From CAIWHR01 sp963823215 (GTDB taxonomy: Bacteria > Pseudomonadota > Gammaproteobacteria > Burkholderiales > Casimicrobiaceae): a DNA stretch of 64,000 nucleotides. Positions within the stretch are counted from its first letter, which is position 1; the number at the start of each line of letters is the position of its first letter. Below, one piece after another: positions 16,871-27,207 of the stretch. Below the pieces are notes generated by a model. The model was not told the origin of the DNA. It worked only from the letters and a program-made list of their open reading frames with translations, and did not search any database. The DNA is taken from assembly GCA_963823215.1 (NCBI GenBank), contig CAWGKT010000012.1, positions 496,001 to 560,000 on the forward strand, read 5' to 3'. Both the position numbers and the translations under genes were made by a program.

Positions 16871-18407
16871 GCGCCGCCTCTTCGGCACCCGCCATCGCGA
16901 GACCGATCGCAGCCATCGTCCAGCCTTCCGCCGGCCGCAGCAGCGAGAGTCGTCCGTGGTACATCACGCCGATCCGGTCGGCGATGGCGAAGATCTCGTC
17001 CAGATCCTCGGAGATGAGCAGGACTGCCGCGCCTGCGGCGGCCGCATCGAGCAGGCACTGGTGCACGTAGGCCACGGCGCCGATGTCGAGCCCCCACGTC
17101 GGCTGATCGGCGACGATGAGCGCCGGCGTCTCTCCGGCGCCGACGGACAGCGCGCGGCCGAGGATCAGCTTCTGCATGTTGCCGCCGGACAACGCGCGCG
17201 CGAGGACATCGATGCCGGAGCACCGCACGTCGAAACGCCGCACGAGATCCTGCGCCTGCGCCCGTCCCGCGGCGCGGCGCACGAAGCCCGCGCGCGTGAA
17301 CGCGGGCGTGCGCAGCCGCTCCGCGATCGCGTTTTCCCAGACCGCGAGATCGCCGACCACACCCACTGCGTGGCGATCCTCCGGAATCCGCGCGACCCGC
17401 GCCGCGACCCACGCCCGCGGCCGGGCGGACATCGCCCGACCGGCGAGCGTCACCGTCCCGCGCTCCGGTGCGAGCGTTCCCGACAGCAACTCCGCGAGCG
17501 CGTGCTGGCCGTTGCCGGCCACGCCGGCAATCGCGACGATTTCCCCGACCGCGACGTTCAGGTCGATGCCGTCGAGGAGCGCCCGCCCACGGACATCGCG
17601 TGCGTGCACAGCATTGACGGCGACCACCGTCGCCCCGGTCGCGCGGCGCTCGCGTGTCGGCATCACCACCGCGCGCCCGACCATCAGCTCAGCGAGCTCG
17701 CCCTTCGTCGTCCCGCGCGTCGCCCGTGTGGCCACGAGCCGGCCGTTGCGCAGCACGGCGATGCGGTCGGACACCGCCAGCACTTCGTCCAGCTTGTGGC
17801 TGATGAAGATGATCGACAGGCCCTCCGTCACGAGCTCGCGCAGCGTGGCGAAGAGGTCGCCGCTCTCCTGCGGCGTCAGCACCGCCGTGGGCTCGTCGAG
17901 GATCAGGATGCGCGCGCCGCGGTAGAGCGCCTTCAGGATCTCCACCCGCTGCCTTTCACCCACGGAGAGTTCGCCGACGCGCGCACGGGTGTTCACGGCG
18001 AGGCCGAAGCGCCCCGCGATTTCCCGCACCCGCGCCTGCGCGGCGCGACGTCGCGAGAACGGCTGCCACAAGGACTCGGTGCCGATCAGGATGTTGTCGA
18101 GCACCGTGAGATTGTCCGCCAGCGTGAAGTGCTGGTGGACCATGCCGATGCCGGCCGCAAGCGCCGCCGCCGGATCGCCCGGCGGCAGCGGGGCACCGAA
18201 CGCGGTGATCGTCCCTTCGTCCGCGACGTAATGGCCGAACAGGATCGACACGAGCGTCGACTTGCCGGCGCCGTTCTCGCCCAGGAGCGCGAGCACCTCG
18301 CCCTTCGCCAGATCGAGCGACACGTCGTCGTTCGCCACCAGCGCGCCGAAGCGCTTGGTGATGCCCGACAAAGTGAGGACGGTGGATTCCAAGGAGCCTC
18401 TGGACAA
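16860..18407 (-). CDS. Nucleoside-type ABC transporter ATP-binding protein (duplicated ATPase)
   Basis: Two ABC ATPase domains in one chain (515 residues), as in sugar/nucleoside importers of the RbsA/NupO type. Domain 1 (about 8-240) has Walker A GENGAGKST, signature LSVGERQRVEI and Walker B ILILDEPTAVLTP. Domain 2 has a degenerate Walker A (GVAGNGQHAL), signature LSGGNMQKLI and IVADQPTWGLDIGA, a normal pattern for this family in which the second site is altered. The start is TTG at 18407 or, with AGAGG just upstream, TTG at 18392; no ATG is available. It lies downstream of a hairpin after the binding-protein gene, which fits a lower dose than the binding protein. Confidence 0.92.
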   Translation of the reverse strand: MSRGSLESTVLTLSGITKRFGALVANDDVSLDLAKGEVLALLGENGAGKSTLVSILFGHYVADEGTITAFGAPLPPGDPAAALAAGIGMVHQHFTLADNLTVLDNILIGTESLWQPFSRRRAAQARVREIAGRFGLAVNTRARVGELSVGERQRVEILKALYRGARILILDEPTAVLTPQESGDLFATLRELVTEGLSIIFISHKLDEVLAVSDRIAVLRNGRLVATRATRGTTKGELAELMVGRAVVMPTRERRATGATVVAVNAVHARDVRGRALLDGIDLNVAVGEIVAIAGVAGNGQHALAELLSGTLAPERGTVTLAGRAMSARPRAWVAARVARIPEDRHAVGVVGDLAVWENAIAERLRTPAFTRAGFVRRAAGRAQAQDLVRRFDVRCSGIDVLARALSGGNMQKLILGRALSVGAGETPALIVADQPTWGLDIGAVAYVHQCLLDAAAAGAAVLLISEDLDEIFAIADRIGVMYHGRLSLLRPAEGWTMAAIGLAMAGAEEAAHAA

Positions 18408-18468
18408 GTCCCACGCGGGCGCGGCGGGCGCGCTCCACGGAGAACTTGGGCGGAGGCCCCCGACGACT

Positions 18469-18500
18469 CCCTCTCCCCCGCGAGCGCGGGCGAGAGAGGG
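18469..18500. repeat. Intercistronic hairpin between the BMP binding protein and ATPase genes
   Basis: Inverted repeat CCCTCTC...GAGAGGG with an inner CCCGC/GCGGG stem, beginning 10 bases past the binding-protein stop on the minus strand. There is no T tract, so it is more likely to protect the upstream message or attenuate transcription than to terminate it. This would favour the periplasmic protein over the membrane parts. Confidence 0.6.
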
Positions 18501-18510
18501 CTTGACGCGG

Positions 18511-19521
18511 TTACAGCGTGGACTTCGGCTCGGCGTCGTTGACCTTGACCGAGAACTTGCCGTCGAGGATCGCCTTCTCCTTGTCCTTGACCTTCTTCAG
18601 GAGATCAGCGGGCACCTTCTTCTCGAAGGTGCCGAGCGGCGCGAGCTCCGAGCCCTTGTGCTTCATCATCGAGTACGTGCCGTAATCCTCCGCCTTGAAC
18701 TTGCCGTCCTTGACCGCCTTCAGCGCGCGGTCGACGGTCGGCTCCATGTTCCACAGCGCCGAGGCGACGACGGTGTCCGGGTACTTGTCCTGCGTGTTGA
18801 TGACGTTGCCGATGGCGAGCTTGCCTTTCTCCTTCGCGGCGTCCGAGACGCCGAAGCGCTCGGCGTACATCACGTCGGCACCCTTGTCGATCATCGCGAA
18901 CGCGGCTTCCTTCGCCTTGGGCGGATCGAACCACGAGCCGATGAAGCTGATCGAGAACTTCACCTTGGGATTGGTTTCCCTCGCGCCTTCCATGAAGGCA
19001 TGCATCAGGCGATTCACCTCCGGAATCGGATAGCCGCCGACCATGCCGATGACGTTCGACTTGGTCATGCCGCCGGCGATCATCCCGGACAGGTACGCGG
19101 GCTCCTGGATGTAATTGTCGAACACCGCGAAATTGGGCTCCTGCGACTTGCCCGACGAGCCCATCAGAAACGACACCTTCGGATAGTCCTTCGCGACCTT
19201 GCGCGCGGCGGCCTCGACGGCGAACGATTCGCCGATGATGAAGGTGTTGCCCTGCTCGGCGTACTGCCGCATCACGCGCTCGTAATCGGCATTGGAGACG
19301 TTCTCGGAGAACTTGTACTCGATCTCGCCGCGGGCGACCGCCGCGTTCAGTGCCTTGTGAATGCGCGACACCCACTGCTGCTCGACCGGAACGGTATAGA
19401 TGGCGGCGACCTTCATCTTTTGCTGCGCGAACGCCGTGCCAGCATTGAGCAGCAATGCGCCGAAGGCGAGCGCGACGCCGGCGCTCAACAGCATTCTTCT
19501 CATGCCTTGCGAAACGTTCAT
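18511..19521 (-). CDS. BMP family ABC transporter substrate-binding protein
   Basis: Periplasmic binding protein of the basic-membrane-protein (PnrA/BmpA) family, which binds nucleosides in characterised members. Signal peptide is clear: MNVSQGMRRMLLSAGVALAFG..., with cleavage likely after GTAFA-Q; I see no lipobox Cys. The mature part has KVAAIYTVPVEQQWVSRIHKAL, then FIIGESFAVEAAARKVAKDYP and GKSQEPNFAVFDNYIQEPAYLSGMIAG, all typical of the fold. ATG 19521 follows AAAGGATCG. It is the first gene of the minus-strand unit running through the ATPase, both permeases and the cytosine-deaminase-like gene. Confidence 0.93.
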   Translation of the reverse strand: MNVSQGMRRMLLSAGVALAFGALLLNAGTAFAQQKMKVAAIYTVPVEQQWVSRIHKALNAAVARGEIEYKFSENVSNADYERVMRQYAEQGNTFIIGESFAVEAAARKVAKDYPKVSFLMGSSGKSQEPNFAVFDNYIQEPAYLSGMIAGGMTKSNVIGMVGGYPIPEVNRLMHAFMEGARETNPKVKFSISFIGSWFDPPKAKEAAFAMIDKGADVMYAERFGVSDAAKEKGKLAIGNVINTQDKYPDTVVASALWNMEPTVDRALKAVKDGKFKAEDYGTYSMMKHKGSELAPLGTFEKKVPADLLKKVKDKEKAILDGKFSVKVNDAEPKSTL

Positions 19522-19724
19522 GGGGGCGATCCTTTCGTCGGAAATCTTCGGGTCATCGGGCCGCGTTCGCGGCGCGGCCGCATCCGGGCGCAGGGGAAAG
19601 CTGCACGGACCCGCCATTTTATCGGGAATTTGCGACGCCCCGCAGCATTCTTGGCGGTCACGGCATGCGTCGAGTTTCGGTTCATCGCCAAACATGAGCC
19701 GCCCGGGGTCCGAGTCGATAAGGG

Positions 19725-19991
19725 CTAGGACGCGCCTTTTTTCCCGACGCCCGCAGTGCTCTTCTTCGCGTCTTGCCGGCCAAGCTCCTCCTTGGTCAGC
19801 TTGACCTTTTTCACTTTTTCCGTCTTGACCTTTTCTTTCTTCACTTTTTCCTTCTTCACCTTTTCCTTCTTCACAACCGGCCCCGCCAATGCCTGCTTCG
19901 CCAGCCGTTTGGCCTGCTTGGCTGCGACATCAAGAAGTTTCCTGGTCTTTTGGTGCTGCCGTCGGGCCTTCAGCATTGACGCGTGACTCAT
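19725..19991 (-). CDS. Small lysine-rich basic protein with KKEKV tandem repeats
   Basis: 88-residue, strongly basic, cytoplasmic protein. The N-terminus MSHASMLKARRQHQKTRKLL is followed by a run of five-residue units KKEKV, KKEKV, KKEKV, KTEKV, KKVKL (15-base DNA repeats, about 19807-19872) and a lysine-rich tail. No enzyme motif. The ATG is supported by CGGAGG seven bases upstream. Composition resembles bacterial histone-H1-like or RNA-binding tails, so nucleic-acid binding is a reasonable guess but unproven. The plus-strand reading of the same DNA is a Phe-rich artefact. Repeat number may vary between strains by slippage. Confidence 0.7.
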   Translation of the reverse strand: MSHASMLKARRQHQKTRKLLDVAAKQAKRLAKQALAGPVVKKEKVKKEKVKKEKVKTEKVKKVKLTKEELGRQDAKKSTAGVGKKGAS

Positions 19992-20180
19992 TTTGACCTC
20001 CGATAGGTGAAGAATGAATTCGACTTCAGTTTGATCCGAACTTGCGTGCTTGGCTAACTTACCCGATCAAGCCCCGGAAATGAGCATGACCTCGTGCCCA
20101 CGCAGTAACGAGGCTGGCGCGCAATCCTGTGCGGCACGAATTGGCAGCGTCCGCTTTCGTTTCCACCGAAGGAGCGGCGG

Positions 20181-20813
20181 CTACTTGGTGCCGAAGAGGC
20201 GGTCGCCGGCGTCCCCCAGGCCCGGAATGATGTAGCCGTGCTCGTTGAGGTGGTCGTCGACTGCGGCAGTGAAGATCGGCACGTCGGGATGGGCTTGCTT
20301 CAGAGCCGCGACGCCCTCGGGGGCCGCGAGCAGGCAGACGTATTTGATGGTCACGGCGCCGGCCTCCTTGAGGCGATTCAGCGCGGCGGCCGCCGAGTGG
20401 CCGGTGGCGAGCATCGGGTCGACGACGATGACCAGCCGGTCGGCGATGTCCTCTGGCACCTTGAAGTAATACTCGACGGGAACGAGCGTGGCCGGATCGC
20501 GGTAGAGGCCGACGTGGCCCACGCGCGCGGCGGGCAGGATCTCCAGCATCCCGTCCAGCATCCCGTTGCCCGCGCGCAGGATCGAGACGAGGCACAGCTT
20601 CTTGCCGCTGATCTGCGGCGCCTTCATCTTCACGAGTGGCGTCTCGATCTCCACCTGCTCGAGCGGCAGGTCACGCGTCACTTCGTAGGCGAGCAATTGC
20701 GCGATCTCGCCCAAACGGCGACGGAACATCTCCGTCGACGTGTCCTTGCGGCGCATGTGGGTGAGCTTGTGCAGGATCAGCGGATGGCCGACTACGGTGA
20801 GCATGTCCGACAT
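20181..20813 (-). CDS. upp: Uracil phosphoribosyltransferase
   Basis: 210-residue cytoplasmic enzyme joining uracil and PRPP to make UMP. Diagnostic segments are VVGHPLILHKLTHMRRKDTST at the N-terminus, LVSILRAGNGMLDGML, the PRPP loop VDPMLATGHSAAAAL and the uracil-binding C-terminus HGYIIPGLGDAGDRLFGTK, all intact. ATG 20813 is the standard start. It is the last gene of a minus-strand operon with DUF1688 (URC4) and the GTP-cyclohydrolase-II-like URC1. In yeasts with the URC pathway, a UPRT is the first step of uracil breakdown, so this copy may be catabolic rather than purely salvage. Confidence 0.95.
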   Translation of the reverse strand: MSDMLTVVGHPLILHKLTHMRRKDTSTEMFRRRLGEIAQLLAYEVTRDLPLEQVEIETPLVKMKAPQISGKKLCLVSILRAGNGMLDGMLEILPAARVGHVGLYRDPATLVPVEYYFKVPEDIADRLVIVVDPMLATGHSAAAALNRLKEAGAVTIKYVCLLAAPEGVAALKQAHPDVPIFTAAVDDHLNEHGYIIPGLGDAGDRLFGTK

Positions 20814-20845
20814 GGGGTAGCCTCGATTGGTGCGTGGGAGGAAGA

Positions 20846-22123
20846 TCAGAAGACGGTGCCGTCGCTGTCGATGGACACTGGCGGCGTGCCGCCTTCGCGA
20901 CGTTCCGCGGCGATGCGCCGGCCGGCGGCCCAGGTGCCGCCTTCGAGCACGCGGGCGAGCGGGAACGCCTGCGCCGAGACGCCGAGCGCTTCGCGCACGG
21001 CCGCGGCGATGCGATCGAGCGCGATCACCGTCAGCGCGCGCCACTCGACGACGGCCTCGTCACCGACCGAATGCGTCCGCTGCAGGAAATCGGCATCTTG
21101 CGGCACCAGCAGGCCCAGGTCGAGCAGAAGGCCACCGTTGCGATACTCGGGCAACCCGGTCAGCTCGTCGAGGCCGGTCACCACGAGGCCGGCCTCCTCC
21201 AGTGGTTCCAGCAGCGAATACGCGAGCCACTGCGTGAGCTTGTGGAAGGGGACGTAACCATCGGTGGGATCGGCAGGATTTGCGGCGCGAGCCGCAGGAT
21301 GCCGCCAGCAGTCACCGAGCGTCACGCCGTCCAGCACCTGCCGCGGCGGCCACACGGGGCCCAGCGCGCGCAGCAGCGTGGCCAGCAGGAATCCAGCGGT
21401 GATCGCATCTTCCCGCGCATGCGCGACAAGGTAATCGTAGAGGTGGCCGAGCCGCGCCGGCGTGCCGAAGACCGCGGGCGTGGCCGCCGCCACCGCGCCC
21501 AGCCGGCGCAGCAGTGCCGCCCGTCCGTCAAGGCCCACGAGCGGATTGTCCGCCGCGACCTGGAAACCTTGCGCGAGCGTCACGGTGCCGAGCGCGGCCA
21601 GCGCTCGCGCATCGGCCCTGCACGGCGTGTGGGTCGACGACGAGAACGCTCCGGCCGCGAACAGGCGCAGGCTCGCCACGCCGAGCCCTTCGGAGCGCGC
21701 GAGATCCGTCCCCGTCACCGCATCCGCGTAGCGCCACGCGGGGCCGGCGCCGGCGTCGAGCAGCACGCTGGTCATCGCGAGATCGATCCGCGTCCGTGCA
21801 AGTTCGGCACGATCGCCGGTCAACGCCGACGCAATCGGCGCCCAACGATCCGCGCCGCCCGCCTCGAAATGGCGCCAGCGGCTGTGGTAGGGGACGTCGA
21901 GATCGGGGTAGCGCTGGCGAATCGTGTCGGCCACGTAGGCAGCCGTCGCAGGGAGCCGCTCCGGACGCCAGGCGAGATGACGCGTCTGCCCGCGTTCGGC
22001 CGCCGCCATGATCTCCGCGCAACGCGCGCGCACGGCGCCCGCGGTCAGCAACCTTGCGGCGGGATGGGAGTCCGGCACCGGCGTGTGCCACGCCGCAGCA
22101 GGCTCGTTACTTACGGCGCGCAC
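20846..22123 (-). CDS. DUF1688 / URC4-Urg3 family protein of uracil catabolism
   Basis: 425-residue protein of the URC4 (DUF1688) family, known genetically from yeast uracil catabolism; its reaction is not established. Recognisable segments are LPATAAYVADTIRQRYPDLDVPYHSRWRHFEAGG, YVPFHKLTQWLAYSLLEPLEEAG, ELTGLPEYRNGGLLLDLG, DEAVVEWRALTVIALDRIA and FPLARVLEGGTWAAGR. No transmembrane segment or nucleotide-binding loop is obvious. The GTG at 22123 is chosen because the longer frame runs back through an intercistronic repeat. It sits between URC1 and upp on one strand, the diagnostic neighbourhood. Confidence 0.85.
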   Translation of the reverse strand: MRAVSNEPAAAWHTPVPDSHPAARLLTAGAVRARCAEIMAAAERGQTRHLAWRPERLPATAAYVADTIRQRYPDLDVPYHSRWRHFEAGGADRWAPIASALTGDRAELARTRIDLAMTSVLLDAGAGPAWRYADAVTGTDLARSEGLGVASLRLFAAGAFSSSTHTPCRADARALAALGTVTLAQGFQVAADNPLVGLDGRAALLRRLGAVAAATPAVFGTPARLGHLYDYLVAHAREDAITAGFLLATLLRALGPVWPPRQVLDGVTLGDCWRHPAARAANPADPTDGYVPFHKLTQWLAYSLLEPLEEAGLVVTGLDELTGLPEYRNGGLLLDLGLLVPQDADFLQRTHSVGDEAVVEWRALTVIALDRIAAAVREALGVSAQAFPLARVLEGGTWAAGRRIAAERREGGTPPVSIDSDGTVF

Positions 22124-22129
22124 CGGTAT

Positions 22130-22208
22130 CAGTGCCCGCTCGGCCGCCCGAAGGGCACTGACTGTCCCCGCGGGGGGCAGCGAACGGAGTGAGCGTGGGG
22201 GCCGTTCA
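22130..22208 (+). repeat. Intercistronic palindromic repeat (copy B)
   Basis: Perfect outer stem CAGTGCCC (22130-22137) / GGGCACTG (22153-22160), a GC stem CCCCGCGGGG and the tail GAGCGTGGGGGCCGTTCA ending exactly at the stop of the URC1 gene. It fills the gap between URC1 and URC4 apart from six bases before the GTG start. Confidence 0.88.
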
Positions 22209-23450
<1,242 letters not shown>

Positions 23451-23463
23451 GCGATAGCCCTGG

Positions 23464-24063
23464 CTAGGCCGACTTCTTGATCATCGGCGCCTTGGTCGCG
23501 AAGCGCTGGTCCTGCAGCTTGGCGGGCAGCGCGCCGTGCAGCCGGGCGTGACGCACAACCTTGGCCAGGAGCTCGAGGCCCATCGGCGCCAGTGCGCGTT
23601 CCCACAGTTCGCGAGCGGTCTCGCCCTTCGCCACGAAGCACCAGTCCTGTGCAGCGATGGCGCCCGCGTCCCAGCCGTCGGCCAGGTGATAGACGGAGCC
23701 GCCCGCGATCGGGTCGCCTTCCTGGATCGTCCATTCCACGGCCGCGATGCCGCGGTGCCGCGGCAGGAGCGAAGGGTGATAACCGACGCCACCCAGACGA
23801 GAGTGGGCGAGCGCCTCGTTGCTCACGCGCGCGTGCGTGTGCGCGGCGACGATGAGATCCGTGCCCACGGCGATCGCTTCTCCCGGCACGATCTTCGGAT
23901 TCTCGAGCACGTGGACTTTGATCCCCGCCGCCTGCGCTGCGAGCGCCAGCCGGTCGTCCGCGGCCGGCGCCACAACGCTCGAAAACTCGACCCCTTCCTC
24001 CTTGCGCAGCGCTTCGAACACCTGTGCGCCGAAGTAACGGGATCCGACAATTGCGATCTTCAT
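23464..24063 (-). CDS. Formyltransferase-family protein heading the uracil-catabolism operon
   Basis: 199-residue protein with the formyltransferase (Fmt/PurN/ArnA-like) fold. The N-terminal MKIAIVGSRYFGAQVFEAL leads into YHPSLLPRHRG, the family motif carrying the catalytic His and normally preceded by Asn; here the preceding sequence is GVGYHPSLLP. The later Asp lies in LADGWDAGAIAAQ. Missing are the C-terminal tRNA-binding domain of Fmt and the ArnA dehydrogenase domain. ATG 24063 follows GAAGGAAT. It is the first gene of the URC operon, which suggests that a formyl (or other one-carbon) group is moved or hydrolysed during pyrimidine ring breakdown; that is inference. Confidence 0.8.
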   Translation of the reverse strand: MKIAIVGSRYFGAQVFEALRKEEGVEFSSVVAPAADDRLALAAQAAGIKVHVLENPKIVPGEAIAVGTDLIVAAHTHARVSNEALAHSRLGGVGYHPSLLPRHRGIAAVEWTIQEGDPIAGGSVYHLADGWDAGAIAAQDWCFVAKGETARELWERALAPMGLELLAKVVRHARLHGALPAKLQDQRFATKAPMIKKSA

Positions 24064-24205
24064 ATTCCTTCCCCCCTGTTCAACCACTCGCCGCCAGTGC
24101 GCCACGCGGGCCAAGCGTGGCCGCCGCCAGCAAACGCCACGGACCGACGGATCGACCCGATGCGGCGCGAGACGGACGACACGCCACTAATCGAGCCGCG
24201 CTCCG

Positions 24206-26360
24206 CTATGAGAAGCTCTTGTACACAAGATACACCACGGCCGCGGTCAGACCGACGAGCCATGGCAGGAGCACCGGTCGCGACGACCAGGCCGGCGGGC
24301 GCGGCTCCGGCACCGACGGTGCCGACGGGGGGACGCGGACCGCTTCGACCATACCGGAACGCGCCACATCATACGTTTGCCCGGCGGGTTCTTCGCTTGT
24401 CGCAGCCGGCCGTCCGGTCCGGGCTGCCTCGAAGGCCAGCTTGACCAGGTCGCGGCCAACCTGCTCCGCGACGGCAATGGCGCTCTCCTCGATCCGTTGG
24501 CGCGACGCGGCCTCCTCTTCCTGCGCCACCGCCAGCGCGCTGTGCGCGACCTCTTCGGCCACCGCACGCGCGGCGGCCTCGGCGGCGGGCTTCGCCGCGG
24601 TCTCGGCGACCAGGCGGACGCTGTCCTGCAATTCGGCGCGCACCGAGTCGAGCACTCCGCGCGACGCATCTTCCATCACCGCCTTGGCGAGCTCCAGCGA
24701 TTCCAGCGCGACGCGCTCGGCCGTCGCCGGGACGCCGGCCAGCGCCTGCTGCAGTTTTTCGTCGGCGGCAAGCGCCGCCGACTGGCGCTCGGTCGCGGCG
24801 GCGTCGACGGCCTGCTGCACCATCTCGCGCGCCACCTGCTCGGCCATCGTGACGGACGTTTGCTCGACATCGGCGCGCAACTGCGCCGCATCCTCGGTGA
24901 CCGAGGCCAGCGTGACGCGAACGAGGTGCTCGGCCACCGCGCGCGCGGCCGTTTCCGCTGCCGGCTTCGCGGCAGCCTCGGCCACGACGTGCGTGCGCTC
25001 CTGCAGATCGCTGCGCACCGACTCCAGGATTTCCCGCGACGCATCCGCCAGCGTCGCCCGAGCCGAGTCCATCGTTTCGCGCGCCACGCGTTCCGCGGTT
25101 TCATGTACGGTGGAAAGCGCTTCTTGCAGCCTCGCTTCGGCGTTCGCCTCCGCAGACCGGCGCGCCGCCTCGGCCGCGTCAACCGCCGGCTGCAGCGTTT
25201 CCCGGGTGATCTGCTCGGCGACGGAAAGGGCCGCCTGCTCGACCTCGGTGCGCAACGCCGCCTCCTCCTCGTGGACACCGGCCAGCGTGACGCGCACGAG
25301 ATGCTCCGCCACGGCGCGCGCCGCCGTCTCGGCCACCGGCTTCGCCGCCGCTTCGGCGGCGATCCGGGCACTGTCGGCGATGTCGGCGCGCGCCGACTCC
25401 AGCATCTTCCGCGACGCATCCTCCATCGTCGCCTTCGCGGAGTCCATCGATTGGCGTGCGACACGCTCGGCCGTCGCGTGGACGGCAGCCAGCGCCTCGC
25501 GCAGCTTGTCGTCGGCGGCCATCGCTTCCGACCGCCGCGCGGCTTCCGCCGCGTCGATGGCCGGCTGCACGGACTCACGTGCGGCTCGAGTCGCGGCGGC
25601 AATGGCCGCAAGCCCCGCGCTTTCATGTTCCTGCGCCATCTCGGCGCGCCACGAAGCCAGGGCCTCGCGGGTTGCCTGCTTCGCGGCCTCCTGCGCCACT
25701 TCGCGCACCGCCCGCTCGGACGCAGCTGCATGGGTGGCCATCGCTTCGCGCACGAGCCGTTCCGCCACTTCGTGCGCGATGCGCTCGGCGATCCGCCCTG
25801 CGTCCACGGCCATGGCCGGCGCAGGGACGGCAGAGGCGGGGGCCGGTACCGCACCGACAGGTGGAGCCGACCCGGCGACTGTTGCCGGTGGGGCAGCCGT
25901 CACGGGTGGAACGACCCTGTCGGCAGGCTCTGCGGCCGTTGTCGGGGCGACCATGGCCGGAGTCGCAGCCGCAGCCGGGCTCGACGCACGTTCCAGCAAC
26001 TCCGCGAGCACGGCGTCCAGCGTGGGGTCGTCGACCGGCTTGGTCACGAAGCCACTGGCACGGTTCTCGCGCGCCCGCGCCCGGTCCTGCGGCGTGTCAT
26101 GTCCGGTGCACATGATCACCGGGATCGTTGCGGTCTCCGGAGTTGTCGTAATGATCCCTGTGACCTCGTACCCGTCCATGTCGGGCATCATGAAGTCCAT
26201 GAAGATGACGTCCGGCGCGTGGCTCTTCAAGATAGTCCAGCGCCTCATGCCCGGAAGAGGCGGTGTCGACGCCCAGGCCACGCGCTTCGAGCATGCGCTT
26301 CAGCTTGAACTGCACCACCTTGGAATCGTCGACGATCAGCGCTTTGCCGATATTCATCAT
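24206..26360 (-). CDS. Receiver domain fused to long helical repeats and a C-terminal membrane anchor (frameshift in REC)
   Basis: From ATG 26360 (AGGGGG upstream) the product begins MMNIGKALIVDDSKVVQFKL, a CheY-like receiver domain. The frame is then lost near 26224-26232 and resumes one base away as HAPDVIFMDFMMPDMDGYE, giving the phosphoacceptor Asp, VIMCTGHDT and the conserved Lys in GFVTKPVDD. After an Ala/Pro linker (~60 residues) come ~450 residues of Ala/Glu/Arg-rich helix with three ~125-residue repeats. The protein ends in a membrane helix LLPWLVGLTAAVVYLVYKSF, a tail-anchor arrangement. No output domain of known type is present. Repairing the single inserted G would give ~717 residues. 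It could be a membrane-tethered phospho-switch or scaffold; function unknown. Confidence 0.75.
24422..25504 (-). repeat. Three tandem ~375-bp coding repeats (125-residue helical units)
   Basis: Units start at LREALAAVHATAERVAR, LQEALSTVHETAERVAR and LQQALAGVPATAERVAL, spaced exactly 125 residues. Each continues through an AKP(V/A)AE(T/A)AARAVAE segment and an AEQ(I/V) segment. The third is shortened to ~111 residues. A half unit precedes the first. Sequence conservation between units is high in protein and visible in DNA. Confidence 0.85.
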
Positions 26361-26543
26361 GCCCCCTTGTTGCCGGCGAAAAGGATATCCCACCGTACCA
26401 TGCACGACGGTCTGGAGGCAAAAGGCGTGCCGGCACGGACCGGTGGGTCATCGTGGCGCCCGTCAAGGACCGGGGCCAGGCCAAATGGGGTACCGCCGGC
26501 GAGGATCGGCGGGCCAACGAGCGCGCGACGTGTCCCGCCATGC

Positions 26544-27128
26544 TCAGGCGTTGCATCCGGCGAAACGCAGGACGGAGCCGACCTCGTCTCCGAAATCGGT
26601 CCAGCCGTGGTCACCGCCGCCGGCGACGTATTGGAACGCGCCGGCGTAGAACGCGGCTGCCTCGTGCCAGTCGAGGAGATCGTCGCCCGCGCGCACGAGC
26701 AGGAAGTAACGTTCGGGTCGCGTGATCCGCGGCACTTTGATTGCCCGAAGCTCCTCGAAATGCGCGGTCGTGACCTCGTACTCCTCGTCGGTGTAGAGGT
26801 TGCGCTGGCGGCCGAGAAACGGACGGAGATTCTCGTAAGGCCGGATCGCCGGGTTGATCAGCACGGCGCGCGCGCCGTATTTTTCGGCGAGCCAGGTCGC
26901 ATAGAAACCACCCAGCGAGCTGCCGATGAACGTTAGATCACGCCCCTCCGGCGCCTCACGGTCGATCCACGCGCAGACGTCACGCATCGCCTGCGCCGGG
27001 CGATGGTGGAGTTGCGGCAGACGGAAGCGTGGCGGATCCGGAAGTGCCGCCGCCGCACGCGCAAGGATGCGCCCCTTCGCCGACTGCGGCGACGAATTGA
27101 AGCCGTGAAGATAGACGATCGCCGGCAC
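26544..27128 (-). CDS. YqiA/YcfP-family alpha/beta-hydrolase esterase
   Basis: 194-residue small esterase (UPF0227-like). Catalytic features are visible: oxyanion turn IVYLHGFNSSPQSAKG at the N-terminus, nucleophile elbow FIGSSLGGFYATWLAEKYG (Ser), acid in LVRAGDDLLDW and His in GGGDHGWTDF. The NPAIRPYENLRPFLG and NLYTDEEYEV segments are typical of YqiA. No signal peptide, so cytoplasmic. It lies on the same strand as mpl, 79 bases downstream, with no functional link apparent; YqiA substrates are short acyl esters in vitro. Confidence 0.88.
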   Translation of the reverse strand: MPAIVYLHGFNSSPQSAKGRILARAAAALPDPPRFRLPQLHHRPAQAMRDVCAWIDREAPEGRDLTFIGSSLGGFYATWLAEKYGARAVLINPAIRPYENLRPFLGRQRNLYTDEEYEVTTAHFEELRAIKVPRITRPERYFLLVRAGDDLLDWHEAAAFYAGAFQYVAGGGDHGWTDFGDEVGSVLRFAGCNA

Positions 27129-27207
27129 GCTCAGCCGTGTGTCTTGCGCGTTGGTCGCGATCCCGCCGACCGGAAAGGAGCCTTCCCGCGGAAGGCACGA
27201 ACCTTCA

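Noticed and set aside
19807..19872. 15-base tandem repeats considered as a CRISPR-like or regulatory array
   Set aside because: No spacers; the units are contiguous codons for KKEKV in a gene with a good start.
24024..26936. 970-codon plus-strand open frame rich in Ser/Ala/Arg opposite the receiver-coil gene
   Set aside because: It is the complement of the helical repeats. The minus strand has a receiver domain, a ribosome site and a membrane anchor.
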